This document shows, in pieces, positions 6,592 through 14,165 of a DNA stretch of 27,648 bases. Below the pieces are notes generated by a model. The model saw only the letters and a list, made by a program, of their open reading frames with translations. It made no database searches and was not told the DNA's origin. The DNA is from Alphaproteobacteria bacterium. Its GTDB lineage: Bacteria; Pseudomonadota; Alphaproteobacteria; RF32; CAG-239. Position numbers and translations under genes: made by a program. Location: contig JAKSUO010000002.1 in the NCBI GenBank assembly GCA_024408895.1, positions 1 to 27,648 on the forward strand, in the 5' to 3' direction. Numbering within the stretch: position 1 is the first letter of the stretch; every line of letters starts with the position of its first letter.

Positions 6592-7515
6592 TTATGAAAA
6601 ATCTTTTAATGCCTTTTTTACAACTTGCAAAAGTTGCGGGGTTGAATGTCCGTAACCGGGGTTAATAATCAGCCGTGAGTTTGGCGAGACCATGTGTAAA
6701 TCCCAAGCCTGATTGACAAGACAACAAAAATCCATACGGTTATGCGCAATCAACATAGGAATATTTTTGATAGATGCGATATTATCCGTAATTTGATTAT
6801 CGGCAATGAAAAAGTGGTTTTTTGTGAAAGTTAGATAAATGCGCGCACTATTTAGAGATTCCGGGGTTGCTTCCGTTATTTTTTCAAACTGTGGATTCAA
6901 CTGCCCAAGCTGGTATTCATAGCTTCCCCAATAAGACAAAGCTTTCAAATTATCGGCTTCGTTTTCTGAAAAAAGCAATTTTTCGTAAGCCGGCAGAATA
7001 TTCCTGGTGTGTACTTGCTGGCGCATTTCTTGCCATAAATCCGGATAAAAACGTTCGCTGTCGCGCATTAGCCACGCACTGTCTTGCACACGAGCTAAAA
7101 ATACGGAATGGACAACAATTTTTTGCACAAGTTTAGGATATGCTTCGGCAAAAAGAAGAGCCATTGTGGAGCCCCAAGAACAACCGTGAACAATTATCGG
7201 TACACGAATTTTCAAAAAATCCAACAGGCGAGCAGCGTCGCTGATTAAAGCCTGTGTGTTGTTGGCAAAAATTAAATGTTCATATTCGGATAAACCACAA
7301 CCGCGCGGATCAATCTGAATGAAACGATATTTGTTCAAGTTAAGTAGTTTAGCGTATTTCGGACGCGAACAGCCTCCGGGACCACCGTGAAATGATAGCA
7401 CAGGAATCCCTTGAGGATTGCCATATTGCACATAATGGATTTTATGTCCGTCTTGTTCCGGTAAAAAGCCTTCATTAAACGGTTTCGGCATAAATTGAAA
7501 AAAATGCAACAGCAT
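6592..7515 (-). CDS. pip: Proline iminopeptidase (alpha/beta hydrolase, peptidase family S33)
   Basis: This 307-aa protein has every hallmark of prolyl aminopeptidases, which release N-terminal proline from peptides: the oxyanion HGGPGG (residues 43-48), DPRGCGLS (69-76), the nucleophile motif HGCSWGS with Ser113, Asp262 in NRMDFCC, and His290 in GYGHS. The N-terminus (MPKPFNEGFLPEQDGHKIHY) is also typical. No signal peptide is seen, so it acts in the cytoplasm. ATG 7515 is supported by GGAGG 7 nt upstream; a start at Met9 is possible but less supported. It is a single gene. The C-terminal region is slightly shortened relative to the roughly 315-aa bacterial enzymes. Confidence 0.88.
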   Translation of the reverse strand: MLLHFFQFMPKPFNEGFLPEQDGHKIHYVQYGNPQGIPVLSFHGGPGGCSRPKYAKLLNLNKYRFIQIDPRGCGLSEYEHLIFANNTQALISDAARLLDFLKIRVPIIVHGCSWGSTMALLFAEAYPKLVQKIVVHSVFLARVQDSAWLMRDSERFYPDLWQEMRQQVHTRNILPAYEKLLFSENEADNLKALSYWGSYEYQLGQLNPQFEKITEATPESLNSARIYLTFTKNHFFIADNQITDNIASIKNIPMLIAHNRMDFCCLVNQAWDLHMVSPNSRLIINPGYGHSTPQLLQVVKKALKDFS

Positions 7516-7641
7516 AATTGTTCCTCCATATACGTTTTTTCTATATCAAAAATTGCAGATGTGCAATATAAAACTTATTGATGATATGCTCTTGCATTTT
7601 TTTGATTTTAGGTTATCGTTTACTAAATGAAAGGAAAAAAT

Positions 7642-8244
7642 ATGCGCAAGTTTCTGAGTGTAATTCTATGTTGTTTGATATCCGGCACGGCATTTGCTTA
7701 TATTACCGAGCCGATTACCAAGTTGACTAAGCCGGTTAAAATTGTAGTGCCATTTAAAATCAGGGCGCACAATGATCGGATTTATACTCCGAATCAATAT
7801 TATTGCTATATGAAACGTACGCTGAAATTTTGCCAAGACAAACACGGACACGGAATAAACGGACGAATTGTCAATACTTATGATGACCGGGTGGCATATG
7901 AAACTTATCAAGATGGCTATCAAACCGGTATCACAACGGTGTTTAATCAAAGCGGAACGTTGCTTCAACGAATTGAATATAAAAAAGGCGTGCGTAACGG
8001 TGAGGCGATTTCTTATTATGAAAACGGCAATGTGGAGGCTGTGGCGCATTATCGTGACGGAGCGTTGGACGGGCGCTTGGAGCAGTATGATATTAACGGT
8101 GCGTTGGTCGGCAAAATGACCTATAAAAAAGGTTGGTTTAAAGAAGGATATTGTAAAAATGAGGCCGATAATCACACAATGGATGAACGTTTACGACATT
8201 CCGATTATAACGAAGTTATTCCTTGCGGGTATGATGAAGAATAG
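7642..8244 (+). CDS. Secreted MORN/YwqK-type repeat protein
   Basis: The 200-aa protein begins with a clear signal peptide (MRKFLSVILCCLISGTAFA, cleavage likely before YIT). The body (about 85-180) holds repeated strand-turn units of the toxin-antitoxin YwqK/MORN_2 kind, for example GVRNGEAISYYENGNVEAV, DGALDGRLEQYDINGALVG and KKGWFKEGY. Such repeats build an elongated beta sheet and occur in exported or membrane-linked proteins of unknown role. Two cysteines (CYMKRTLKFC) near residues 55-65 could form a disulfide. The start is ATG 7642, preceded by AAAGGA at 7629-7635; an in-frame ATG at 7627 lies upstream of that site. The exact function is unknown. It is followed by a strong bidirectional terminator. 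Confidence 0.75.
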   Translation: MRKFLSVILCCLISGTAFAYITEPITKLTKPVKIVVPFKIRAHNDRIYTPNQYYCYMKRTLKFCQDKHGHGINGRIVNTYDDRVAYETYQDGYQTGITTVFNQSGTLLQRIEYKKGVRNGEAISYYENGNVEAVAHYRDGALDGRLEQYDINGALVGKMTYKKGWFKEGYCKNEADNHTMDERLRHSDYNEVIPCGYDEE

Positions 8245-8285
8245 AGCTTTTTGCAATATGAAATGTTTGTTTTGATAAAATGGAT

Positions 8286-8330
8286 ATAAATAAAAAAAGC
8301 AACGATGTTGTCGTTGCTTTTTTTATTTAT
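8286..8330. terminator. Bidirectional terminator between the MORN gene and proS
   Basis: A perfect stem AAAAAAAGCAACGA / TCGTTGCTTTTTTT (8292-8324, loop TGTTG), extended by AT pairs on both sides, gives a U-run on either strand. It ends both the MORN gene and the pheST-proS transcript. Confidence 0.9.
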
Positions 8331-8341
8331 TACTTTCTTAT

Positions 8342-9859
8342 TTAGTAGCTTCTGGCGTAAATAACATCCATAGTTGCATCTTTTCCGGTCAATAAGCATT
8401 TGCCGGTGGTGCCACTCTGATCAAACGGAATGCACCGGATGGTAATTTTCATTGATTTTAAGATTTCTTCCGATGCCGGATCGCCACACCATTTGCCGCG
8501 TACAAAAGCAACTCTACCCGGTTTGCCGTCCTCAATCCATTCATTGGAATTGGCAAAATAGTCAGCAAATTCTTCCGGTGTTTTAATGTCGGTACGAATG
8601 TTCTCTTGCAAACGTTTTTGCGCCTTAGCAAACATTAATTGTTGCAGCTCTTCCAAACGCTTACCGACCGAATTAATAAATTCGTCGGTTTTTACAATTT
8701 TTTTGCCTTCTGGTTGTCCGATAAAAATACGTTCTTTAGCCATTAAACCGCTGCTTTCAATATCGCGAGCTCCGATTTCACACACAATCGGTGCGCCTTT
8801 TCTAATCCACTCCCAAACCTTATCTACGCTCGGTTTATCGCGATTATCTATTTTGATACGAAGTTTTTCGCCGAAAGCTGTTTTGTCTTTGAGTTGTGTT
8901 TTTATTGATTCTATATATTCCATAATACGCGATGTGTCGTCCGGTTTTTTGATAATCGGTACGAATACGATTTGATACGGCGCAATACGCGGCGGAACAA
9001 CCATGCCGTTATCATCTGCGTGCGACATAATCACACCACCGATTAAACGTGTAGAAACACCCCACGAAGTTGTATAAGCATATTCTTGTTCGTTGTTTTG
9101 ATTTACAAACTTAATGTCAGCAGATTTTGCAAAATTTTGCCCTAAAAAGTGCGATGTTCCGGCTTGTAAAGCTTTTCCGTCCTGCATCATTGCTTCAATA
9201 CAATATGTATCTATTGCGCCTGGGAATTTCTCATGCTCCGGCTTGCGTCCGGCAATTACCGGCATAGCCAAAGTATTTTCTGAAACATCTCTATAAACTT
9301 CTAGCATTTTTGTTGTTTCTTCTTCAGCTTCTTGCGAAGTAGCATGAACGGTATGTCCTTCTTGCCACAAAAATTCACGAGTGCGTAAAAACAGGCGAGG
9401 GCGCATTTCCCAACGTACAACATTTGCCCATTGATTTAATAAAATAGGCAAGTCACGATAAGATTTTACCCATTTAGAGAATGAATCTGCAATAATAGTT
9501 TCACGTGTAGGACGTACGATTAATGGTTCGTCTAATGGTGAAGACGGTTTTAATTTTCCTTCTTCATTAACCAGACGAGAGTGGGTAACAACAGCCATTT
9601 CTTTGGCAAAACCCTCTACGTGATTAGCTTCTTTTTGAAAGAAAGACAATGGAATAAACATAGGGAAATAGTAGTTTTCGTGTCCGGTTTCTTTTATTTG
9701 TTCATCCATAACACGTTGTATTCTTTCCCAAATTCCGTAACCCCAAGCTTTAATTACCATACATCCCGGAGAAACAGAATTTTCTGCCATATCAGCTTCG
9801 GAAACCACATTTTGATACCATTCCGGATAGTTTTGTTTGCGGGTTGTTTTCATAGCCAT
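8342..9859 (-). CDS. proS: Prolyl-tRNA synthetase, archaeal/eukaryotic-like type
   Basis: This 505-aa class II synthetase charges tRNA-Pro. It is the archaeal/eukaryotic-like (type 3) form. It starts with a short N-terminus ending in YPEWYQNVV, lacks the large editing insertion of the bacterial enzyme, and has motif 2 as RWEMRPRLFLRTREFLWQEG and motif 3 around GGVIMSHADDNGMVVPPRIAP. A C-terminal domain follows the anticodon-binding domain and ends in ARSY, as in this family (carboxy-terminal tyrosine). Cysteines in WCGD, IRC and GKC correspond to the usual zinc region but are fewer than a full set. It lies 10 bp after pheT on the same strand. Most alphaproteobacteria use a short bacterial-type ProRS, so this gene is probably a lateral acquisition. 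Confidence 0.93.
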   Translation of the reverse strand: MAMKTTRKQNYPEWYQNVVSEADMAENSVSPGCMVIKAWGYGIWERIQRVMDEQIKETGHENYYFPMFIPLSFFQKEANHVEGFAKEMAVVTHSRLVNEEGKLKPSSPLDEPLIVRPTRETIIADSFSKWVKSYRDLPILLNQWANVVRWEMRPRLFLRTREFLWQEGHTVHATSQEAEEETTKMLEVYRDVSENTLAMPVIAGRKPEHEKFPGAIDTYCIEAMMQDGKALQAGTSHFLGQNFAKSADIKFVNQNNEQEYAYTTSWGVSTRLIGGVIMSHADDNGMVVPPRIAPYQIVFVPIIKKPDDTSRIMEYIESIKTQLKDKTAFGEKLRIKIDNRDKPSVDKVWEWIRKGAPIVCEIGARDIESSGLMAKERIFIGQPEGKKIVKTDEFINSVGKRLEELQQLMFAKAQKRLQENIRTDIKTPEEFADYFANSNEWIEDGKPGRVAFVRGKWCGDPASEEILKSMKITIRCIPFDQSGTTGKCLLTGKDATMDVIYARSY

Positions 9860-9869
9860 ATTTTTTCTC

Positions 9870-12254
9870 CTATCTCAGTTCGCCGCCGGTTTTTTTACCG
9901 ACTTCTACAATAACTTTATTCATTAAGTTTTCAATATCTTTGTCGGTAAAAGTTTGTTCTGCCGGTTGAAAAGTTAAACTTATTGCAACAGATTTTTTAC
10001 CCTCCGGTAAATTAGCACCTTCATAAATATCAAAAATGCGTACGTCGGTAATTAAATTCCGATCGGCATTTTTAGTGGCGGCAATAATGGCGGCGGCAGA
10101 TACTGTTTTATCAACCACAAATGCCAAATCCTTATCTACGGCTTGGAATTGTGAAAGTTCCAGCTTCTTGCGGGCCTTGTTTGCCGATTGGCGTGGCAAC
10201 GGAATATTGTTTAAATTAACTTCAAATGCTACTACGCGCGATTTGATATCCATTTTCTTCAAAATACTCGGGTGAATTTCGCCAAAATATGCCAATACGT
10301 TTTTACCCAAGCGAATTGTGCCGGAACGTCCCGGATGATAATAGGAAGGGGCGTCGGTGGTAATTTGTGGGTTTTCAAACGGGCCTTTAGCTGCGGCAAT
10401 GGCGGCTAAAGCATCGGCTTTGGCATCAAAGACATCATATTCTCGTGAACTTCCGGACCAATCTTTTTTAGCCGTTAAACCGGCGCGAACACCGGAAGCA
10501 TCGGTATGTTGTTCTCCCGGATTGCGACCGCTGAATACAGGGGCAACTTCAAAAATTGCTACATTCGGATAACCACGGGCTATGTTATTTTTAACTGCCG
10601 TCAATAAATTCGGTAAAATTGACGGACGCATTTCATCCAATTCTTTTACAATAGGATTTTGCACCATAATTGCATCGTGTCCGTTGCGGAAGTATTGTGA
10701 AATATCGCTGTCGGAAAAACTCCATGTAACGGTTTCATACATTCCGCGAGAAGCTAATTCGTGCTTAACAATCATCACATTATGTTGTTCGGCAGATAAA
10801 ATTTCTTTCGGAAACGTGCTGTTTGGTAAAGACATAGCCGGAATTTCATCTAAACCTATCATCCGCACAACTTCTTCAATCAAGTCTTGTTCACATTCAA
10901 TATCACCACGCCAACTAGGAGAAACCGCCTTGATTTTGCCGTTTTCAAGTGATACTTCAAAACCGAGATTTTGTAAAATTTGCATAGATTTTTCGGCACT
11001 GACCGGCATACCGATAAATGTTTCCAATCTTTCCGGACGCAAATAGGCCACTTGCGGTTGAATGTTTTCACTGCCGACAACGGTTAAATCCGAGGCAGTT
11101 CCACCACAAATGCATAAAATTAGTTGTGTAGCATAGTCTGAGTCGATTATGTTGGATTTAGGATCCACCCATCGTTCGTAGCGATAGCGAGAATCCGAAT
11201 CAATTTGCAAATGACGACCGGTTTTGGCAATACATTCCGGTTTGAATAATGCACATTCCAGTAAAACGTTTGTTGTATCTTCGGAGCAGCCTTTTTCAAT
11301 GCCGCCCATAATACCGCCCAAACATTGAACGCCTTCGTCATCGCAAATGCCTAAGCTATAATCGGTTAAATTATATTCTTTATCGTTCAAAGCTTTAAAT
11401 TTTTCACCATTATGCGCCATACGAACAGTCAGATTACCTGTCAACTTATCAGCATCAAAAACGTGCAACGGACGTGCCAAATCGTAATTGAGGTAATTTG
11501 TTATATCTACAAGCGGTGAAATAGAGTGAATACCGATGGCGTTTAATCTGTCGGTCATCCACTTCGGTGATTGGGCTTTATTATTTACACCTTTAATGTA
11601 GCGTCCGGTGTAAACAGGACATTCTGTCGGGCAGTCAACGCTGATTTTAATCGGATTAGCGAATTTGCCATCGGTTTTTTTAACGTCTAAAGGTTTTAAC
11701 GTTCCCAAACCGGCAGCTGCCAAATCACGAGCAATTCCGCGAACACCTAAACATTCGGCGCGGTTAGGAGTGATTGATACTTCAATAACCGGATCAATAT
11801 TCAAAATTTCGGAAGCAGGCTTGCCAATAGGGGTGTCAGACGGCAAGTCAATAATAGAGTCATGTGACGTGCCGATGCCGATTTCATCAACAGCGCACAT
11901 CATGCCGCAACTTTCAACACCGCGGATGGTTGTTTTCTTGAGGCGCTCGTTAAACAAAGGTATTAAAGTACCTTCCGGCGCAAATATTCCGATTAAGCCC
12001 TCTCTGACATTCGGCGCACCGCAAACAACTTGATATTTGTGTGTGCCGTCATTAACGCATAAAATGTGTAAATGGTCAGAATCCGGATGTTTTTCCACAC
12101 TGTCTATTCTGGAAGTAATAAAGCCGCCGAGTTGAGAAGCAGGATTAATAACTTCTTCAACTTCCAAACCGATGCGGGTTAATGTCTCGCTGATTTCAGT
12201 AAGAGTTGCGTTGGTATCTAAGTGTTCTTTTAACCAAGATAATGTGAATTTCAT
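9870..12254 (-). CDS. pheT: Phenylalanyl-tRNA synthetase beta subunit
   Basis: The 794-aa beta subunit pairs with PheS as an alpha2-beta2 cytoplasmic enzyme. Domains in order are: the N-terminal helix typical of PheT (MKFTLSWLKEHLDT), an EMAP-like tRNA-binding OB fold (about 40-150, SVEKHPDSDHLHIL and GVESCGMMCA), the B3/B4 editing domain (about 205-380, SPLVDITNYL and GGIMGG), the B5 domain (about 400-470), the catalytic-like core (ARGYPNVAIFEVAPVF) and a C-terminal FDX-ACB anticodon-binding domain (about 700-793, FQAVDKDLAFVVD). The length is normal. Its start overlaps the pheS stop by 4 bp (ATGA), so translation is coupled. Confidence 0.97.
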   Translation of the reverse strand: MKFTLSWLKEHLDTNATLTEISETLTRIGLEVEEVINPASQLGGFITSRIDSVEKHPDSDHLHILCVNDGTHKYQVVCGAPNVREGLIGIFAPEGTLIPLFNERLKKTTIRGVESCGMMCAVDEIGIGTSHDSIIDLPSDTPIGKPASEILNIDPVIEVSITPNRAECLGVRGIARDLAAAGLGTLKPLDVKKTDGKFANPIKISVDCPTECPVYTGRYIKGVNNKAQSPKWMTDRLNAIGIHSISPLVDITNYLNYDLARPLHVFDADKLTGNLTVRMAHNGEKFKALNDKEYNLTDYSLGICDDEGVQCLGGIMGGIEKGCSEDTTNVLLECALFKPECIAKTGRHLQIDSDSRYRYERWVDPKSNIIDSDYATQLILCICGGTASDLTVVGSENIQPQVAYLRPERLETFIGMPVSAEKSMQILQNLGFEVSLENGKIKAVSPSWRGDIECEQDLIEEVVRMIGLDEIPAMSLPNSTFPKEILSAEQHNVMIVKHELASRGMYETVTWSFSDSDISQYFRNGHDAIMVQNPIVKELDEMRPSILPNLLTAVKNNIARGYPNVAIFEVAPVFSGRNPGEQHTDASGVRAGLTAKKDWSGSSREYDVFDAKADALAAIAAAKGPFENPQITTDAPSYYHPGRSGTIRLGKNVLAYFGEIHPSILKKMDIKSRVVAFEVNLNNIPLPRQSANKARKKLELSQFQAVDKDLAFVVDKTVSAAAIIAATKNADRNLITDVRIFDIYEGANLPEGKKSVAISLTFQPAEQTFTDKDIENLMNKVIVEVGKKTGGELR

Positions 12255-13360
12255 CGTGCCAGTCCTCCGTTATTGCTTAAACCGCCAGTCATTGAAGATA
12301 AATCAAGTGGCGTAAATCCGTAATGTTTCAACCAACGAACATCCGATTCAAAAAATGTTCTTAAATCCGGAATACCATATTTCAGCATGGCTAAGCGATC
12401 TATACCCAGACCGAAAGCAAAACCTTGATATTCATCAGGATTAATACCGCCTGCTTTTAATACATTCGGATGTACCATGCCGCATCCCAAAACTTCAAGC
12501 CAATCTGTTCCGGCACCGATTTTTAATTCGGTTTTCGTTTTCAGACAGCCAATATCCATTTCGGCAGAAGGTTCGGTAAACGGAAAATATGACGGACGAT
12601 AACGAACCGGTATTTCATCAAGTTCAAAAAAAGCTTTCATAAAATCATATAAACAGCCTTTCAGATGTGCCATGGTAATATTTTTATCAATAACCAATCC
12701 TTCTACCTGGTGGAACATCGGGGTATGGGTGGCGTCATAGTCGGAACGATATGTGCGTCCAGGTGCAATAATGCGAATAGGTGGCTGTTGTTTTTCCATT
12801 GTTCTGATTTGCATACCGGAAGTGTGTGTCCGGATAACATAAGCTGTATCCATATCAAAAGGTTTTGTCGGATCATTATTAAGATAAAACGTGTCTTGCA
12901 TTTGGCGGGCAGGGTGATTGCCGGGCATATTCAAGGCATTAAAATTGTGGAATTGATCTTCAATATCCGGGCCGTTAGCAACATCAAATCCCATTTCTCC
13001 GAAGATGGCGACAACTTCCTCATAAATTTTGGAAACAGGATGAATACGTCCTTGAGTTTCCGGACGTATCGGCAAAGTGACATCAATTGTTTCTGTGGTC
13101 AATTTTTCGTTTAAGGCCTTGTCTTCCAATATTATTTTCTGTGCTTCAATTGCGTTTTCAACTTCGGATTTCAGTATATTTAAGCCTTTACCTAAAGCAA
13201 TTTTTTCTTCCAACGGTAACGCCCCGAGGCCTTTCATCATTTCGGTAATTTGTCCTTTTTTACCTAAAACCGAAACTCTTATGTCATCAAGTACCTTTAA
13301 GTCGGTTGATGCGTTGATTTTACTCAATATTTCGTTTTTTAAACTGTCTAAATTTTCCAT
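12251..13360 (-). CDS. pheS: Phenylalanyl-tRNA synthetase alpha subunit
   Basis: The 369-aa catalytic alpha subunit charges tRNA-Phe. The N-terminal coiled coil (residues 1-90, including VLGKKGQITEMMKGLGAL) is followed by the class II core: motif 1 near HPVSKIYEEVVAIFGEMGFD, motif 2 with RTYRSDYDATHTPMFHQVEG, and motif 3 with GFAFGLGIDRLAMLKYGI. The C-terminus runs about 20 residues past the usual end (after DVRWLKHYGF), with a Gly/Ser-rich tail (MTGGLSNNGGLAR). It is separated from rplT by a terminator-like hairpin, so its expression may be partly uncoupled from the ribosomal genes. Confidence 0.97.
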   Translation of the reverse strand: MENLDSLKNEILSKINASTDLKVLDDIRVSVLGKKGQITEMMKGLGALPLEEKIALGKGLNILKSEVENAIEAQKIILEDKALNEKLTTETIDVTLPIRPETQGRIHPVSKIYEEVVAIFGEMGFDVANGPDIEDQFHNFNALNMPGNHPARQMQDTFYLNNDPTKPFDMDTAYVIRTHTSGMQIRTMEKQQPPIRIIAPGRTYRSDYDATHTPMFHQVEGLVIDKNITMAHLKGCLYDFMKAFFELDEIPVRYRPSYFPFTEPSAEMDIGCLKTKTELKIGAGTDWLEVLGCGMVHPNVLKAGGINPDEYQGFAFGLGIDRLAMLKYGIPDLRTFFESDVRWLKHYGFTPLDLSSMTGGLSNNGGLAR

Positions 13361-13389
13361 AATGGCAACCTTTTGTTTTTAAAATAAAT

Positions 13390-13435
13390 AAAAAAGAGTC
13401 AGCTAAAGTAAATAAACCATCGCTAACTCTTTTTT
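13390..13435 (-). terminator. Terminator or attenuator between rplT and pheS
   Basis: On the minus strand AAAAAAGAGTTAGC pairs with GCTGACTCTTTTTT (one G-U pair) around an 18-nt loop and ends in a T-run. The arrangement can end the rpmI-rplT message or attenuate pheST. I see no Phe-rich leader peptide and no clear new promoter between it and pheS. Confidence 0.75.
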
Positions 13436-13459
13436 CTTTAGTTTTTGTGTATCGTTATA

Positions 13460-13819
13460 TTACTTATTAAGAGCCGCTTTGGCAGTTTCTACCAACTGTG
13501 CAAATGTTTCGGGCTGCTTCAAAGCGATATCAGCAAGAACTTTACGATCAAGCTCAACACCTGCTTTGATCAGTCCGCTAATAAATCGGGAGTAAGTCAT
13601 ATCATGGATACGTGTGGCAGCATTAATACGTTGAATCCACAAAGAACGAAAACTTCTTTTCTTTGCTTTTCTGTCACGGTAAGCATATTGCAAACCTTTT
13701 TCAACTTTTTCAACTGCTACTCTGAATACATTGTTGTTACGACCTCTGTAACCTTTCGCCATACCTAAAATTTTCTTGTGGCGAGCGTGAGCCGTTAAAC
13801 CTCTTTTAACACGAGACAT
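13460..13819 (-). CDS. rplT: 50S ribosomal protein L20
   Basis: The 119-aa protein has the standard L20 sequence: a basic N-terminal helix (MSRVKRGLTAHARHKKIL), KGYRGRNNNVFRVAVE, KKRSFRSLWIQRINAA and ELDRKVLADIA. L20 binds 23S rRNA early in 50S assembly and in many bacteria also represses its own operon through the mRNA leader. AAGGAGG lies just before ATG 13819. It follows rpmI by 14 bp in the usual L35-L20 order. Confidence 0.98.
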   Translation of the reverse strand: MSRVKRGLTAHARHKKILGMAKGYRGRNNNVFRVAVEKVEKGLQYAYRDRKAKKRSFRSLWIQRINAATRIHDMTYSRFISGLIKAGVELDRKVLADIALKQPETFAQLVETAKAALNK

Positions 13820-13833
13820 ATCCTAAATCCTCC

Positions 13834-14028
13834 TTAAATAAACGGTAAAAACTTTTTGATAAACTTGTTGGCTGCCGCAATAATAACGGAACCTCTGGCT
13901 TGTCTTTTTTGCTTTGTCGGTTTGTTAAAGAGAAGGTGTCTCTTAAACGAATGATTTCTTTTTAATTTACCGGTACCGGTAACGCCGAAACGTTTGGCAG
14001 CGGCTTTTTTTGTTTTTAATTTTGGCAT
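13834..14028 (-). CDS. rpmI: 50S ribosomal protein L35
   Basis: The 64-aa basic protein begins MPKLKTKKAAAKRFGVTGTG and carries the L35 core KLKRNHSFKRHLLFNKPTKQ. It is first in the rpmI-rplT pair, with AAGGGGA before its ATG. infC, which often precedes rpmI, is not here; comEC lies upstream on the same strand instead. Confidence 0.97.
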   Translation of the reverse strand: MPKLKTKKAAAKRFGVTGTGKLKRNHSFKRHLLFNKPTKQKRQARGSVIIAAANKFIKKFLPFI

Positions 14029-14106
14029 TTTATTCCCCTTCGTTAAATGGAATTGAACAACAAGCTGTCAGGCATGCCTTTTCGCCCGAACAACTCAGAC
14101 TTAGCG

Positions 14107-14135
14107 TTTATAACGCAATTATATTTTAAATTCAA
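14107..14135 (-). promoter_or_regulatory. Promoter of the rpmI-rplT operon
   Basis: On the minus strand TTGAAT (14135-14130) and TATAAA (14112-14107) are 17 bp apart. This predicts a leader of about 70 nt before rpmI, containing the palindrome GGCATGCC. An L20-type autoregulatory leader is possible, but no known consensus was recognised. Confidence 0.6.
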
Positions 14136-14165
14136 GAACTTTTTTATTTTTTTTATTTTTTGATA

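Noticed and set aside
10036..11046. Several plus-strand open frames over pheT, and similar ones over pheS, proS, comEC and lpxB
   Set aside because: They are antisense shadows of highly conserved genes, without ribosome binding sites or domain matches.
14029..14106. L20-type autoregulatory leader before rpmI
   Set aside because: The leader has the palindrome GGCATGCC and some partial repeats, but I could not match it to a known L20 leader fold, so it is mentioned only with the promoter.
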